A stretch of DNA of 64,000 nucleotides from Corynebacterium sp. Marseille-P4321 (GCF_903645305.1 NZ_CAHJXO010000003.1:124001-188000), one strand, 5' to 3'; positions 25,793-35,520 are shown, counted from the first letter of the stretch. A program made the numbers and translations. The notes: generated by a model not told the origin, from the letters alone.

Positions 25793-25913
25793 GCAGCCAC
25801 CCCGCAAGAATTGATATTTGAGGTACGCCCTTCCGAGGCACGCTCGCAGATTCACCGGTGCTCGGCAGGTTCTTCACAGCTGCGAACCTGCATTGGTTCT
25901 CCTGCGCATGAAA

Positions 25914-25954
25914 AATCCCCCGCCCGAACCCTCAGCGGGTTCGAATGGGGGATT
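25914..25954 (-). terminator. Terminator of the rpsH-rplO operon
   Basis: Outer stem AATCCCCC/GGGGGATT and inner stem CGAACCC/GGGTTCG around TCAGC. On the minus strand TTTTTC follows. It lies 34 bases after the rplO stop. Confidence 0.85.
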
Positions 25955-25988
25955 GTTCGCGCGAGCGCTTGTGCGCGGGACTTAAGGC

Positions 25989-26600
25989 TTACGCCTCGTC
26001 CTGCGGCTCAGCCTCGTTCACCTCGGCGCCGCCCTGAAGCGGGTCGGAGTCGAGCACGCCGCGAGCACCCTCGGTTGCTTCTGCGGCCGGGGTGGCGTCA
26101 CCCTCAGCAGACTCAACCGGGCCCTCGACGTTCTTGGCCGCGCGCTTGGCGAATGCCTCCGCGTTCGCGGAACCGCCGGCAGCCTCGATCTTCTCAGCCG
26201 CGGACTTGGAGAACTTGGTGGCGGTGACGTTGAGCGCGACGTTGATCTCGCCCTCGCCCAGCACCTTCACCGGCTGCTTCGGGCGCACGAGGCCCGCTGC
26301 GACGATGTCGGCGATAGCAATGTCGCCGCCCTCCGGGAATGCCTTCGCCAGATCCGCAACGTTGACCACCTGGTACTCGACGCGGTTCGGGTTCTTGAAG
26401 CCCTTCAGCTTCGGCAGACGCATGTGCAGCGGCATCTGGCCACCCTCGAAAGCAGCAGAAACCTGCTTACGAGCCTTGGTGCCCTTCGTACCGCGACCAG
26501 CGGTCTTACCCTTGGACGCTTCACCGCGACCAACACGGGTCTTGGCTTTGTTGGAGCCCTCTGCAGGGCGCAAATCGTGAAGCTTGATGACATCAGCCAT
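25989..26600 (-). CDS. rplO: 50S ribosomal protein L15 with C-terminal extension
   Basis: 203 residues. The L15 core is residues 1-150 ([36 protein letters not shown]). A ~50-residue acidic, Ala/Glu-rich tail ([21 protein letters not shown]) follows. It lies 5 bases after rpmD and is followed by a strong terminator. Confidence 0.96.
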   Translation of the reverse strand: MADVIKLHDLRPAEGSNKAKTRVGRGEASKGKTAGRGTKGTKARKQVSAAFEGGQMPLHMRLPKLKGFKNPNRVEYQVVNVADLAKAFPEGGDIAIADIVAAGLVRPKQPVKVLGEGEINVALNVTATKFSKSAAEKIEAAGGSANAEAFAKRAAKNVEGPVESAEGDATPAAEATEGARGVLDSDPLQGGAEVNEAEPQDEA

Positions 26601-26605
26601 GTGCT

Positions 26606-26794
26606 TTACTCCTCCCCTGCAACTTCTTCGACATCGACAAGGTGGCGCACCTTGAGGATCTGGCCGCGGACCGCAGCGTTGTCAGGCTTGACAACGCTCT
26701 GGCCGATCTTGCGCAGACCGAGGGCCTCGAGGTTAGCGCGGGTAGCCGGCTTTTCGCCGACCTTGCCGTGGTGCAACGTAATCTTCAGTGCCAT
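26606..26794 (-). CDS. rpmD: 50S ribosomal protein L30
   Basis: 62 residues from the ATG at 26794 ([19 protein letters not shown]), the usual length, with [14 protein letters not shown] and [13 protein letters not shown]. It lies 5 bases after the rpsE stop. Confidence 0.95.
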   Translation of the reverse strand: MALKITLHHGKVGEKPATRANLEALGLRKIGQSVVKPDNAAVRGQILKVRHLVDVEEVAGEE

Positions 26795-26799
26795 TGTAA

Positions 26800-27474
26800 T
26801 TAGGCCTCCTGTCCTGCGCGTGCGCGCAGCATACGAGCCGGCGCGACATCCTCGACGGCCTTGCCACGCTTTGCGGCGACCTCTTCGGGGCGCACGAGTT
26901 GCTTCAGGCCCGCAACGGTTGCCTGAACCACGTTCAGAGCGTTGTCGGAGCCGAGGGACTTCGCCAGGATGTCCTGGATACCAGCGCACTCGAGCACCGG
27001 ACGGACGGCGCCGCCGGCGATCACACCGGTACCGGGAGCAGCCGGACGCATCATCACGATGCCTGCGGCAGCTTCGCCCTGCACCGGGTGCGGGATGGTG
27101 CCACCGATCATCGGGACGCGGAAGAAGTTCTTACGAGCTTCCTCTGCACCCTTCTGAATTGCGGCCGGGACTTCCTTGGCCTTGCCGTAGCCGACGCCAA
27201 CCATGCCCTCGCCGTCGCCGACAACTACCAGCGCGGTGAAGGACATGTTGCGGCCGCCCTTGACGGTCTTGGCAACGCGGTTGATGGTGATGACGCGCTC
27301 GATGTACTTATCGCGCTCGTCGTTCTGGTTGCGGCGGTCATCGCGACGGCCGCCCCGGCCACCGCGCTCGCCACCACGGCCACCGCGGTCGTTGCGGCCC
27401 TGGCCGCCGCGCTCGTTGCGGTCGTTGTTGTTGTTCTGGTCCTCGGCGGAGCGTCCGCCGTTGTTCTCGGCCAT
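26800..27474 (-). CDS. rpsE: 30S ribosomal protein S5 with RGG/Asn-rich N-terminal extension
   Basis: 224 residues. The S5 core starts near residue 55 ([19 protein letters not shown]) and includes the conserved [15 protein letters not shown]. The first ~50 residues are a low-complexity Asn/Arg/Gly stretch ([29 protein letters not shown]), an RGG-box-like tail absent from E. coli S5 and expected to bind RNA non-specifically. Confidence 0.96.
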   Translation of the reverse strand: MAENNGGRSAEDQNNNNDRNERGGQGRNDRGGRGGERGGRGGRRDDRRNQNDERDKYIERVITINRVAKTVKGGRNMSFTALVVVGDGEGMVGVGYGKAKEVPAAIQKGAEEARKNFFRVPMIGGTIPHPVQGEAAAGIVMMRPAAPGTGVIAGGAVRPVLECAGIQDILAKSLGSDNALNVVQATVAGLKQLVRPEEVAAKRGKAVEDVAPARMLRARAGQEA

Positions 27475-27514
27475 TACGCGATCCCTCCGTTAATGGTGTT
27501 GATTGCGGTGATCA

Positions 27515-27919
27515 TTAGAACTTCAAACCACCTTCACGAGCTGCCTCGGCGAGCGCCTGAACGCGGCCGTGGTACTTGTAGCCAGCGCGGTCGAAGACGA
27601 TCTCCTCGATGCCGGCGGCCTTTGCACGCTCAGCGACAAGCTGGCCGACCTTGGCGGCCTTGTCCTTCTTGTCGCCCTCCAGGTTGCGCACGTCCGGCTC
27701 GATGGACGACGCGGAGACCAGGGTGTGGCCCGCAAGGTCGTCGATGACCTGGACGTGGATGTGGCGAGACGAGCGGTGCACGACGAGACGCGGGGTCTCC
27801 GGGGTGCCACGCAGCGTCTTGCGGATGCGGTTGTGGCGGCGCTGACGCGCCTCGCGGCGGCGGGACGAGATGTCCTTGCCCACCGGGGTGCGCTTGGTGT
27901 TCTCTGCAGTATTGCTCAT
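27515..27919 (-). CDS. rplR: 50S ribosomal protein L18
   Basis: 134 residues with the 5S rRNA-binding core ([38 protein letters not shown]). It lies 2 bases after the rplF stop. Confidence 0.96.
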   Translation of the reverse strand: MSNTAENTKRTPVGKDISSRRREARQRRHNRIRKTLRGTPETPRLVVHRSSRHIHVQVIDDLAGHTLVSASSIEPDVRNLEGDKKDKAAKVGQLVAERAKAAGIEEIVFDRAGYKYHGRVQALAEAAREGGLKF

Positions 27920-27921
27920 GA

Positions 27922-28458
27922 TTACTTACCCGTCTTTCCGACCTTGCGACGGATCTGCTCGCCCTCGTAGCGGATGCCCTTACCCTTGTACGGGTCATCC
28001 TTGCGAAGACGGCGGATGTTCGCCGCAATCTGGCCAACCTGCTGCTTGTCGGTGCCCTCGATGGCGAACTTGGTGTTGCCGTCGACGGAGAAGGTGACGC
28101 CTTCCGGCGCCTCGATCAGGATCGGGTGCGAGTAGCCGAGGGAGAACTCGAGGTCCTTGCCCTTCTGCTGCACGCGGTAGCCGACGCCGAAGATCTCCAT
28201 GTTGATCTTGTAGCCCTCGGTCACGCCGACAACGAGGTTGTTGATCAGCGAGCGCGACAGGCCGTGCAGCGAGCGGTTCTGGCGGTGGTCGTCCGGACGG
28301 GACACCACGATTTCATTGTCCTCGACGGACGCGGTGATCGGAGCCGGGATGTCCAGGTCCATGGTGCCCTTCGGGCCCTTGACCTCGACGTTCTGGCCGT
28401 TAACCTTCACCTCGACACCGTTCGGGATTGCGATGGGTGCGTTACCTACGCGAGACAT
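27922..28458 (-). CDS. rplF: 50S ribosomal protein L6
   Basis: 178 residues, starting [19 protein letters not shown], with the C-terminal signature [21 protein letters not shown]. Full length; second gene of this operon half. Confidence 0.97.
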   Translation of the reverse strand: MSRVGNAPIAIPNGVEVKVNGQNVEVKGPKGTMDLDIPAPITASVEDNEIVVSRPDDHRQNRSLHGLSRSLINNLVVGVTEGYKINMEIFGVGYRVQQKGKDLEFSLGYSHPILIEAPEGVTFSVDGNTKFAIEGTDKQQVGQIAANIRRLRKDDPYKGKGIRYEGEQIRRKVGKTGK

Positions 28459-28476
28459 AGTGTTTCCAACCTCCCT

Positions 28477-28875
28477 TTACCAGACGTAAGCGAGGACTTC
28501 CCCGCCTACACCCTTCTCTTGAGCCTGGCGGTCGGTGAGCAGGCCGTGGGACGTGGAGATGATTGCCACGCCCAGGCCGCCGAGCACCTGCGGCAGGTCG
28601 TTGGACTTCGCGTAGACACGCAGACCCGGCTTAGACACGCGGCGCAGGCCTGCAATGGAAGCCTCGCGGGTCGGGCCGTACTTGAGGTCGAGGGTCAGCG
28701 ACTTGCCCACCTTCTCGTCCTCAACCTTGTAGTCCTCGATGTAGCCTTCCTGCTTCAAGATCTCGGCGATGTTCACCTTGATCTTCGACGAAGGCATAGA
28801 CACGCTGTCGTGCTGCGCATTTGTAGCGTTGCGCACGCGGGACAGCATGTCCGCGATCGGATCAGTCATGGTCAT
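28477..28875 (-). CDS. rpsH: 30S ribosomal protein S8
   Basis: 132 residues, starting [17 protein letters not shown], ending with the conserved [14 protein letters not shown] and GGEVLAYVW. First gene of the second half of the split spc operon. The gene for S14 (rpsN), which usually precedes rpsH, is not here. Confidence 0.97.
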   Translation of the reverse strand: MTMTDPIADMLSRVRNATNAQHDSVSMPSSKIKVNIAEILKQEGYIEDYKVEDEKVGKSLTLDLKYGPTREASIAGLRRVSKPGLRVYAKSNDLPQVLGGLGVAIISTSHGLLTDRQAQEKGVGGEVLAYVW

Positions 28876-29206
28876 AAGAGACCGTCTACCTTTCTCGTTG
28901 CGGTTCCCACCACCTACTGGCCCGATGCGATTAGCGTCGAGCCGCGTTATCCGCGTGGTCTGTCGGGGGCTACTTCACGCTCCCCACGCTCAGTAACGTG
29001 GGGCGCTCGCCGCCTCCCTTGCACGCGGTCCGCATCATGGCGGGGGGCCTGCAACAAAGTTGGATGTGCAAAAAATTGTCGGCTTGCACACGCCGAAGAT
29101 CCGGCGCGCAAGTCCGACGGTCTAACCTACGCGCATGCTGGGACAATAATCAAATTCGCTGCCTGTTCCGCCTCCAAAGGGTCGCACCGCACTTTAGACT
29201 GCGTGC
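28876..29206. other. 331-base divergent intergenic region (rpsH / M20 hydrolase)
   Basis: It holds the rpsH leader (site AAAGG before its ATG) and, at its right end, the -10 of the M20 gene. No gene, strong hairpin or repeat is visible. Confidence 0.5.
29195..29200 (+). promoter_or_regulatory. Leaderless -10 box of the M20 hydrolase gene
   Basis: TAGACT followed by 6 bases and then the ATG at 29207. No Shine-Dalgarno sequence is present. Confidence 0.55.
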
Positions 29207-30439
29207 ATGACCGAGAGCGCTTCTTCCCTGCACACCCTGCTGTCCACCGTGGAGCGTACCCGTTCCGAGCGCGAGGAGCTCTACCGCTGGTTCCACCAAA
29301 ACCCGGAGCTTTCCCTGCAGGAGGTCAATACTGCGGCGAAGATCCGCGAGCGTCTCGACGAGCTCGGACTGACCTACTCCCCGGTGGCTGAGACGGGCAC
29401 GGTGTGCGTGGTGGAAAACGGCGAAGGGCCCATCGTTGCAATCAGGGCTGATATCGACGGCCTGCCGGTGGAGGAAGCGCCCGACAAGGACTACGCCTCC
29501 ACCGCACGCCAGCTGGATAAGTTCACCGGTGTGGAGAAGCCGACGATGCACGCGTGCGGTCACGACTTTCACATCATGGGTGCCTTGGGCGCCGTGGAAG
29601 CCTTCGCCACCAACCGCGACGCGTGGTCCGGCACCTTGGTCGCGGTGTTCCAGCCCGCCGAAGAGCAGTTCGGCGGCGCCGATGTCATGGTGAAAGCAGG
29701 CATCGCGGATGTCATGCCGAAGCCCGACGTATTCCTCGCCCAGCACGTCCTGCCGCTGTTGCCTGCCGGCTACGTGGGCACCTGCGTTGGACCGGTGATG
29801 TCGGAGGCGAACGCTGGGAAGCTCACGGTGTGGGGCAAGGGCACCCACGGTTCCATGCCGCAGGAAGGCGTTGACCCTGTGCTGCTGGCCGCGCACATTA
29901 TCACCCGCCTGCACACGCTCGTGCCCCACGAGCTGCCGGCGCGCAACACCGCCGTACTCACCGTCGGCGCAGTGCACGCCGGCGTGAAGTCCAACATCAT
30001 CTCGGACAAGGCCGAGATGCTTATCAACACCCGAACCTACGCCCGCGGCGACGCGGAGAAGCTGCGCGCGGCGATCGAGCGTGTGGTGCGCGCCGAGTGC
30101 GCGGCTGCCGGCAGCCCGAAGGAACCGGAGTGGGAGCCAGCAGAGCACTACCCGCTTACGGACAACGACCCGGAGGTCACCAACCAGGTGCGCGCCGCCT
30201 TCGACGCCTACTTCGGCGAGCAGTCCATCGACTTGGACCCGGTCCCGGCCTCCGAGGACTTCTCCTACATTCCGGACGCCTTCGGCACTCCGTACACGTA
30301 CTGGGGCCTCGGCGCGTTTGCGGACGAATCCACCGCGGCGGCAAACCACTCCCCGCACTTCGTGCCGGATCTGCAGCCCACCCTGGACCGGGCGTCCGAG
30401 GCGATGATCGTCGCCGCGGCCGCCTGGCTGTTGAAGTAA
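29207..30439 (+). CDS. M20-family metallo-amidohydrolase
   Basis: 410 residues. The M20D aminoacylase/amidohydrolase pattern is clear: AIRADIDGLPVEE, then HACGHD with the metal-binding Cys117 and His119, the FQPAEE catalytic Glu pair, and the lid domain with GKGTHGSMPQ. It lacks a signal peptide, so it acts in the cytosol, probably on N-acyl amino acids or related amides; the substrate cannot be told. It is transcribed alone from a leaderless promoter and ends 16 bases from the convergent DUF2786 gene. Confidence 0.9.
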   Translation: MTESASSLHTLLSTVERTRSEREELYRWFHQNPELSLQEVNTAAKIRERLDELGLTYSPVAETGTVCVVENGEGPIVAIRADIDGLPVEEAPDKDYASTARQLDKFTGVEKPTMHACGHDFHIMGALGAVEAFATNRDAWSGTLVAVFQPAEEQFGGADVMVKAGIADVMPKPDVFLAQHVLPLLPAGYVGTCVGPVMSEANAGKLTVWGKGTHGSMPQEGVDPVLLAAHIITRLHTLVPHELPARNTAVLTVGAVHAGVKSNIISDKAEMLINTRTYARGDAEKLRAAIERVVRAECAAAGSPKEPEWEPAEHYPLTDNDPEVTNQVRAAFDAYFGEQSIDLDPVPASEDFSYIPDAFGTPYTYWGLGAFADESTAAANHSPHFVPDLQPTLDRASEAMIVAAAAWLLK

Positions 30440-30455
30440 GAGCACACAGGGCTTA

Positions 30456-31214
30456 TTAGAACGGCAGTGCTGGCCGCGCCCCGACCCGCGTCTGCCCCAG
30501 GTCGGAACGCTCCCCCGCCGCCTTGCCCCGAAGGTAGGCGCCGGGGTCGAAGGAGCGGTTCGTTTCGTGCTGGGAAAGGTAGAAACCTTTAGCCGCCGCG
30601 TAGTCGTCGCAGGCACGCGAGGCCCGCTCGAAGTCGTCGATAAGCACTAGTGCATATTCGCTACCTGGCCCTGCTGCCTCCACCTCCGCCTCCGCGAGAC
30701 GTGCGCGGATCTCTGATGCGTAGCCGGACATGAATGACCGGCGCATGATCACCGTTGATTCCCTCACGTTTCTCGCGCGCACGCGTTGGGCACCTGCAAG
30801 CATGACGGGCAGCAGCATGCCGTAGAGCATGTCCACCCGCTCCAGGTGGCACTTCAGGCCGAAAATCGTCGCAGATTCCACTCGCGTGGAGTTGTACACC
30901 CTGTGTGTGAACCCGGTGCAGTGCAGCCCCGAGGCGATCGCATGAAGCAGGCCCGCCTGCATCTCGGTGTAGGAATGCTTGAAGGTGTAGGTGCGGTGAG
31001 TAACCGCGTCGCCTTCATCAGGCTGGTCCAAATCGCGCTGATCGATGCCGTACTCCGCCATGAGACTGAACGCTTTGGCGTAAAACGTCTCGCCTTCCGG
31101 CGTGCCCTCCCTGTCTTTGGCCTGGTTGAGCAGCTTCTGTACTTTCTCCTTGAGCTTCTCGCCGTTGCCCGCCCCGGCCACAGCCGCCGAATGTGTGTGA
31201 TTGTCTGCGCGCAT
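30456..31214 (-). CDS. DUF2786 domain protein
   Basis: 252 residues from the ATG at 31214 (MRADNHTHSAAVAG, G-rich site GAAAGGGG). Residues 20-65 are the DUF2786 domain (KLKEKVQKLLNQAKDREGTP, then FYAKAFSLMAEYGID). A helical region with HCTGFTHRVYNSTR and a C-terminal basic part follow. DUF2786 proteins also occur in phages and have no settled function. No membrane segment. Codon use resembles its neighbours. Confidence 0.75.
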   Translation of the reverse strand: MRADNHTHSAAVAGAGNGEKLKEKVQKLLNQAKDREGTPEGETFYAKAFSLMAEYGIDQRDLDQPDEGDAVTHRTYTFKHSYTEMQAGLLHAIASGLHCTGFTHRVYNSTRVESATIFGLKCHLERVDMLYGMLLPVMLAGAQRVRARNVRESTVIMRRSFMSGYASEIRARLAEAEVEAAGPGSEYALVLIDDFERASRACDDYAAAKGFYLSQHETNRSFDPGAYLRGKAAGERSDLGQTRVGARPALPF

Positions 31215-31353
31215 CGCGCCCACCCCTTTCTCATGTGTCCTCGCGGCCGTTGCGACCGTGTGCGTAATAGTTCTATCGCAGCACCCAGACACCACTCGAC
31301 GTGCTTGTGGAATTCGGGCGCGCGGGGTTGTGGATAACCAAAGTGTGCGCAGG

Positions 31354-31359
31354 TAGCCT
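31354..31359 (+). promoter_or_regulatory. Leaderless -10 box of the AhpD-like gene
   Basis: TAGCCT, then 6 bases, then the ATG at 31366. Confidence 0.5.
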
Positions 31360-31365
31360 GACCAC

Positions 31366-31836
31366 ATGGCCGAATCACGCACACAGCTCAAAGGCGAGGC
31401 GTTCAAGTCGCTTTTACCCATGGTGAAGTACTCAAATGCCAATACGCCCCGAGAGCTCGGGCACTTGATCACGCTCCGGGCGAGCGTGATCAATGACTGC
31501 AAGGCGTGCATAGCCACCCACCGGCGCGACGCACGCGGCGATGGCTTTTCCGAGGAAAGGATCCTCGCGGCGGAGGACTGGACGAATCACCCGGGCGTGT
31601 TTACGGAGGAGGAGGTGCTCGCCCTGCGGCTCACGGACGCGGTGACGCATATCGACGGCTACGCCTCCGTGCCCGATGAATTGTGGGACGCCTGCGTCGC
31701 GGCCTTTGGCGAGGACGGCACGCACAACCTATTGGTGTCCATTTGCACGATCAACGTGTTCAATCGGGTGTCCATCGCCACGCGCACCGACCCGGAGCGC
31801 ATCGATGGTGCGACGGAGTTCGATTTGCGTTTCTAG
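31366..31836 (+). CDS. Carboxymuconolactone decarboxylase / AhpD-like protein
   Basis: 156 residues. The all-helical AhpD fold carries the redox motif C45-x-x-C48 followed by His52 (NDCKACIATH), typical of AhpD-type peroxidase partners rather than of true decarboxylases. A second helical block contains VLALRLTDAVTHID. Likely a small thiol-dependent antioxidant or alkylhydroperoxidase-related enzyme. Transcribed from its own leaderless promoter. Confidence 0.85.
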   Translation: MAESRTQLKGEAFKSLLPMVKYSNANTPRELGHLITLRASVINDCKACIATHRRDARGDGFSEERILAAEDWTNHPGVFTEEEVLALRLTDAVTHIDGYASVPDELWDACVAAFGEDGTHNLLVSICTINVFNRVSIATRTDPERIDGATEFDLRF

Positions 31837-31854
31837 CGGGATTGCCGCCCTGAT

Positions 31855-31860
31855 TAGGCT
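31855..31860 (+). promoter_or_regulatory. Leaderless -10 box of the 61-residue ORF
   Basis: TAGGCT, then 6 bases, then the ATG at 31867. Confidence 0.4.
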
Positions 31861-31866
31861 GGTGCT

Positions 31867-32052
31867 ATGGCGAGCAAAACTATCCCTCTCCATGGCATGC
31901 ATATCGGCACCGGTATGCACCCCACCCTGGACGGGCTGCTCGCCGCGGCGGGCCTGCGCTACCTCGGCGGCTACCCCGGCCTGTACCAGGCGTGCGCCGT
32001 GGCGTGCCTGCTCGGCGCGGGCCTTGCGCTGACGGTGCGCTCTTCGCGTTAG
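31867..32052 (+). CDS. Small membrane protein of unknown function
   Basis: 61 residues with one hydrophobic helix at the C-terminal end (QACAVACLLGAGLALTV), then a short basic tail RSSR. The N-terminus is His/Met-containing (LHGMHIGTGMH). It has a leaderless -10 box and lies 10 bases before fdhD. No family is recognised; evidence for expression is the promoter and spacing only. Confidence 0.45.
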   Translation: MASKTIPLHGMHIGTGMHPTLDGLLAAAGLRYLGGYPGLYQACAVACLLGAGLALTVRSSR

Positions 32053-32055
32053 CAT
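32050..32055 (+). promoter_or_regulatory. Leaderless -10 box of fdhD
   Basis: TAGCAT, then 7 bases, then the GTG at 32063. It overlaps the end of the small membrane-protein gene. Confidence 0.5.
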
Positions 32056-32062
32056 CGTCCGG

Positions 32063-32824
32063 GTGAGCAGGTTAAAGCAGAGTTTCGCAGTTACCCGCAT
32101 CGGCGCCGACGGTACGCGGGATACACGCGCAGGCCAGGTTGAGGTGGAGGAGCCGCTAGAGATCCGCGCCCGCGGCGAAGAGGTCGCGCAGCTCTTCCGT
32201 ACACCCGGCCACGACATTGAGCTCGCGCACGGCGTGCTGCTCGCCCACGGGTTGATCAAAAGCGCCGCCGACGTGGCCACCGCGCGCTACTGCGAGGGCG
32301 CGATTGGCGGGAAGAACACCTACAACCTGTTGGATATCGATCTCGCCCGCCCCGCTGCCCCGCCGCAATTCATCGACCCGATCCCCGCGCAATCGTGCGG
32401 CATCTCCGCGGAGCAGCGCGTGCGGGAGCTCGCCGCGAGCCTGCCCGTGCGCCCGGAGTTCATGCCACTCGACCCGGAGGCGGTCTTCGCCGTGCCGTCC
32501 CAGCTGAGCAGGCACCGCAAGCGCGCGCTTCCCACCGCCGCGGCGGGTGGCGTGGTGCGCCAGGACATCGGTGCGGTCAATGCGGTGCACAAGCTTGCAG
32601 GGCACATGCTTCTCGACGCTTCCGTGCCCGCCGCCGACACCATCCTCGCCGTGGACTCCCGCGTGACGTTCGAGATGATGCGCGCGGCCGCCGCCGCGGG
32701 CTTCGGCGCGGTGGTGACTACCGCGGATGTCACCGCCATGGCCGTGGACCTCGCGCGCGAGACGAACACGGTCCTCGTGGGCGAGGCGTCCGCTGAGCGG
32801 TTCAGCGTGTACTCGGGCGCCTAG
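32063..32824 (+). CDS. fdhD: FdhD-family protein (formate dehydrogenase sulfur-transfer factor), divergent
   Basis: 253 residues, GTG start. FdhD moves sulfur from IscS to the molybdenum cofactor of formate dehydrogenase. The fold markers are visible: EEPLEIRARG, FRTPGHDIELAHGVL, and the VRQDIGAVNAVHKLAGH motif. The family's C-x-x-C loop (usually SCGxCG) here reads SCGIS, so Cys112 is kept but the second position is Ser115. The normally His-rich patch before the RQDIG motif is also changed. No formate dehydrogenase gene lies in the window. The OFA antiporter gene is convergent, 22 bases away. Confidence 0.88.
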   Translation: MSRLKQSFAVTRIGADGTRDTRAGQVEVEEPLEIRARGEEVAQLFRTPGHDIELAHGVLLAHGLIKSAADVATARYCEGAIGGKNTYNLLDIDLARPAAPPQFIDPIPAQSCGISAEQRVRELAASLPVRPEFMPLDPEAVFAVPSQLSRHRKRALPTAAAGGVVRQDIGAVNAVHKLAGHMLLDASVPAADTILAVDSRVTFEMMRAAAAAGFGAVVTTADVTAMAVDLARETNTVLVGEASAERFSVYSGA

Positions 32825-32846
32825 GCCTCGGGGGCTTTGCTGCTGC

Positions 32847-34370
32847 TTAGCCCACGAACATGCCGGAGGCCTTCACGGCGGTTTCCCACAGGCCGTAGAC
32901 CAGCAGTAGCACGATCACCACGGCCAATACTCCCGCGACTGCGGTGTGCGCGGCCCCGGAAGTGGCGCGTAGCTTGCCCTGCTCGTCCGTTTGGGCGTTC
33001 AGCACCGACGCGCGGTCGGCGTCGATCTTCGCCTGCACCTTCGCCGGATCTTCGAACCACTTGCGCTCGACCGGCTTGACCAGGAAGTTGGCGATGAGGC
33101 CCACTGCCAGCAGCGCGCACATGATGTAAAGCGAAAGCTGGTAGAGCTGCGGCCCCTCGTTGCCACGAGCCGCCTGGCGCTCGACCACCATGTTGATAAT
33201 CAAAGGGCCCGCAACACCAGCGGCCGACCACGCCGTGAGCAGGCGGCCGTGAATGGCGCCCACCTGGTACACGCCGAACAAATCACGCAGGTACGCGGGG
33301 ATGGTGGCGAACCCGCCGCCGTAAAACGTGAGCAAAATGAGCGCGCTGATGACAAATAGCGCGAGGCTTGTGTGACCCGCGCTCGCAAGGACGAAGTAGA
33401 AAATGAACCCCACGCCGAGGTACACCATGTAGATGTTCTTGCGGCCGATGACGTCGGACGCGGACGACCAGATGAAACGCCCACCCATGTTCGCAAGTGA
33501 GAGCAGGCCCACGAACCCTGCGGCGGCGGCCGCGGTGAGCGCCGGGTAGTAGTCCTGGATCATCGGCGCGGCGTTTTCCAGAATGCCGATGCCCGCTGTG
33601 ATGTTGCAGAACAGGATTACCCACAGGCACCAGAACTGTGGCGTGCGAATCGCATTGGCGGCGCTGACGTTCGCGCCGGCAATAGCGACTTTCGACGGCT
33701 TGTTCAGACGCGGTGCCCCGGACGGCGTCCAGTCGGGGTGCGGCAGGCGGATGCAGTACGCGCCCATCGCAATCACCGCCGCGTATACGAGCGCAAGCGT
33801 AATGAAGGTGGGCTGCAAGCCAGCTGCACGGTCGGCGATTTCGGTGCCGCCGCCGAAAGCTTCCATGAGCCGGTTCGATGCCGGGGAGGCGATCAGCGCG
33901 CCGCCGCCGAAGCCCATGATGGCAAGGCCGGTGGCAAGGCCTGGCCGGTCAGGGAACCACTTCATCAGTGTGGACACCGGCGAAATGTAGCCGATGCCTA
34001 AGCCAATGCCGCCGATGAAACCGTAGCCGAAGTACACCAGCCACAGGTTGCCGGTGCTAATACCCAGGGTGGCCACGAAGAAGCCGATCACCCACAGCGT
34101 GCCGGAGACCGCCATCGAGGCGCGCGGGCCGACCTTTTCCACCCACGAACCGAACAGTGCGGAGGAGATACCGAGCATCCCGATGGCCAGGGAGAAGATC
34201 CACCCCACCGCGACCTCGCCGACGCCGAAGTGCTCCATCATCGGCTTCTTGAATACAGAGAACCCGTACACCTGGCCGATGGAAAGGTGGATGGCCAGTG
34301 CCGCGGGGACGATGAGCCAGCGGTTAAAAGTCTTCGGCGCAATGATCGCGCTGCGGGAGAAAAATGACAT
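32847..34370 (-). CDS. OFA-type major facilitator (oxalate/formate antiporter family)
   Basis: 507 residues from the ATG at 34370 (AGGGGA site). Twelve hydrophobic helices with the OFA signatures: WLIVPAALAIHLSIGQVYGFSVF at the first helix, GGIGLGIGYISPVSTLMKWFPDRPGLATG in the middle, and a C-terminal helix after a cytosolic stretch. It moves a small carboxylate such as oxalate/formate or another organic acid; the substrate is not fixed by sequence alone. It is next to fdhD, in keeping with a formate link. Confidence 0.88.
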   Translation of the reverse strand: MSFFSRSAIIAPKTFNRWLIVPAALAIHLSIGQVYGFSVFKKPMMEHFGVGEVAVGWIFSLAIGMLGISSALFGSWVEKVGPRASMAVSGTLWVIGFFVATLGISTGNLWLVYFGYGFIGGIGLGIGYISPVSTLMKWFPDRPGLATGLAIMGFGGGALIASPASNRLMEAFGGGTEIADRAAGLQPTFITLALVYAAVIAMGAYCIRLPHPDWTPSGAPRLNKPSKVAIAGANVSAANAIRTPQFWCLWVILFCNITAGIGILENAAPMIQDYYPALTAAAAAGFVGLLSLANMGGRFIWSSASDVIGRKNIYMVYLGVGFIFYFVLASAGHTSLALFVISALILLTFYGGGFATIPAYLRDLFGVYQVGAIHGRLLTAWSAAGVAGPLIINMVVERQAARGNEGPQLYQLSLYIMCALLAVGLIANFLVKPVERKWFEDPAKVQAKIDADRASVLNAQTDEQGKLRATSGAAHTAVAGVLAVVIVLLLVYGLWETAVKASGMFVG

Positions 34371-34406
34371 GGAGTCCCCTACTAAGCATATGTATTTAAT
34401 ACGACG

Positions 34407-34419
34407 GGGATAATATCCC
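34407..34419 (-). promoter_or_regulatory. Palindromic site with -10 of the OFA transporter gene
   Basis: GGGATA-A-TATCCC is a perfect 13-base inverted repeat, 37 bases before the transporter ATG. Read on the minus strand it contains TATTAT, a good -10. A repressor bound here would block the promoter. Confidence 0.45.
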
Positions 34420-34570
34420 AACCTTCATGGTGGCGGTTAATCGTGCTTCGAGGAACCCTCCAGCGTCCCCGCCTGAAGTATTTCGGAATCAAATTCAGCA
34501 TCCAGGGGTTTTGTAATCCCATCCGTAACATCTCGCCTCAGTTGCAAAAGGCACCCCGAAAAACACGAAA

Positions 34571-34594
34571 CCTCCGGCCCAAAAGGGCCGGAGG
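34571..34594 (-). terminator. Terminator of the rplN-rplX-rplE operon
   Basis: A perfect 10-bp stem CCTCCGGCCC/GGGCCGGAGG with an AAAA loop. On the minus strand TTTCGTGTTTTTC follows. It lies 25 bases after the rplE stop. Confidence 0.9.
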
Positions 34595-34618
34595 TACTCG
34601 CCAGGCAGAAGCCAACGC

Positions 34619-35206
34619 TTATGCGCGCTTCATCTTGCCGTCCTTGTCCGCGAACGGGAAGCCGAGGTGGCGCAGGAGCGCGCGGCCCTCGTCGTCGTTC
34701 GTGGCGGTGGTCACGAGCGTGATGTCCATGCCGCGCACGCGATCGATCTTGTCGATGTCGATCTCGTAGAACATGGTCTGCTCGGACAGGCCGAAGGTGT
34801 AGTTGCCGTTACCGTCGAACTGCTTGTCGTTCAGGCCGCGGAAGTCGCGAATACGCGGCAGAGCCACGGTGAGCAGGCGATCCAGGAACTCCCACATGCG
34901 GTCGCCGCGCAGGGTCACCTTCGCGCCGATCGGCATGCCCTCACGGAGCTTGAAGTTCGCAATAGACTTCTTTGCGCGGCGCAGCTGCGGCTTCTGGCCG
35001 GTGATAGCGGCGAGGTCCTCGAGGGCACCGTTGATCACCTTGGAGTCGCGAGCAGCGTCGCCGACACCCATGTTCACCACGATCTTGGTCAGACCGGGGA
35101 TCTGCATGACGTTGTCGTAGCCGAACTCCTCGTTCAGCTTGCCGCGAATCTCGTCCTGGTAGCGGGTCTTGAGACGCGGGGTGTAGTTCTGAATGCTCTC
35201 AGTCAT
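34619..35206 (-). CDS. rplE: 50S ribosomal protein L5
   Basis: 195 residues with [19 protein letters not shown] and [20 protein letters not shown]. It binds 5S rRNA. The ATG overlaps the rplX stop (TAATG). A terminator follows, so this is the end of the first spc segment. Confidence 0.97.
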   Translation of the reverse strand: MTESIQNYTPRLKTRYQDEIRGKLNEEFGYDNVMQIPGLTKIVVNMGVGDAARDSKVINGALEDLAAITGQKPQLRRAKKSIANFKLREGMPIGAKVTLRGDRMWEFLDRLLTVALPRIRDFRGLNDKQFDGNGNYTFGLSEQTMFYEIDIDKIDRVRGMDITLVTTATNDDEGRALLRHLGFPFADKDGKMKRA

Positions 35207-35520
35207 TAGATGTCCTTCCCGTTCGTCTTGGCCACGCGGTACTTCTTGCCGTCCTCGTCGAAGCGGTAGCCGATGCGGGTCGGCTTGCCGTCGGAGTCGA
35301 GGATCATCACGTTGGACACGTGAATCGGCGCTTCCTGGGTCACGATGCCGCCGGACTCGGTGCCACGCTCGGTGTAGGAGTTCGCGACGTGCTTCTTGAT
35401 GCGGTTGACACCCTCGACGAGGACCTTCTCGCGCTTCGGGTACGCCTCAATGACGCGACCCTGAGCACCCTTGTCCTTGCCGGCGATGACCTGAACCATA
35501 TCGCCCTTCTTGATCTTCAT
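35206..35520 (-). CDS. rplX: 50S ribosomal protein L24
   Basis: 104 residues. KOW domain at the start ([20 protein letters not shown]), full length. It starts large-subunit assembly. It lies 3 bases after rplN. Confidence 0.97.
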   Translation of the reverse strand: MKIKKGDMVQVIAGKDKGAQGRVIEAYPKREKVLVEGVNRIKKHVANSYTERGTESGGIVTQEAPIHVSNVMILDSDGKPTRIGYRFDEDGKKYRVAKTNGKDI

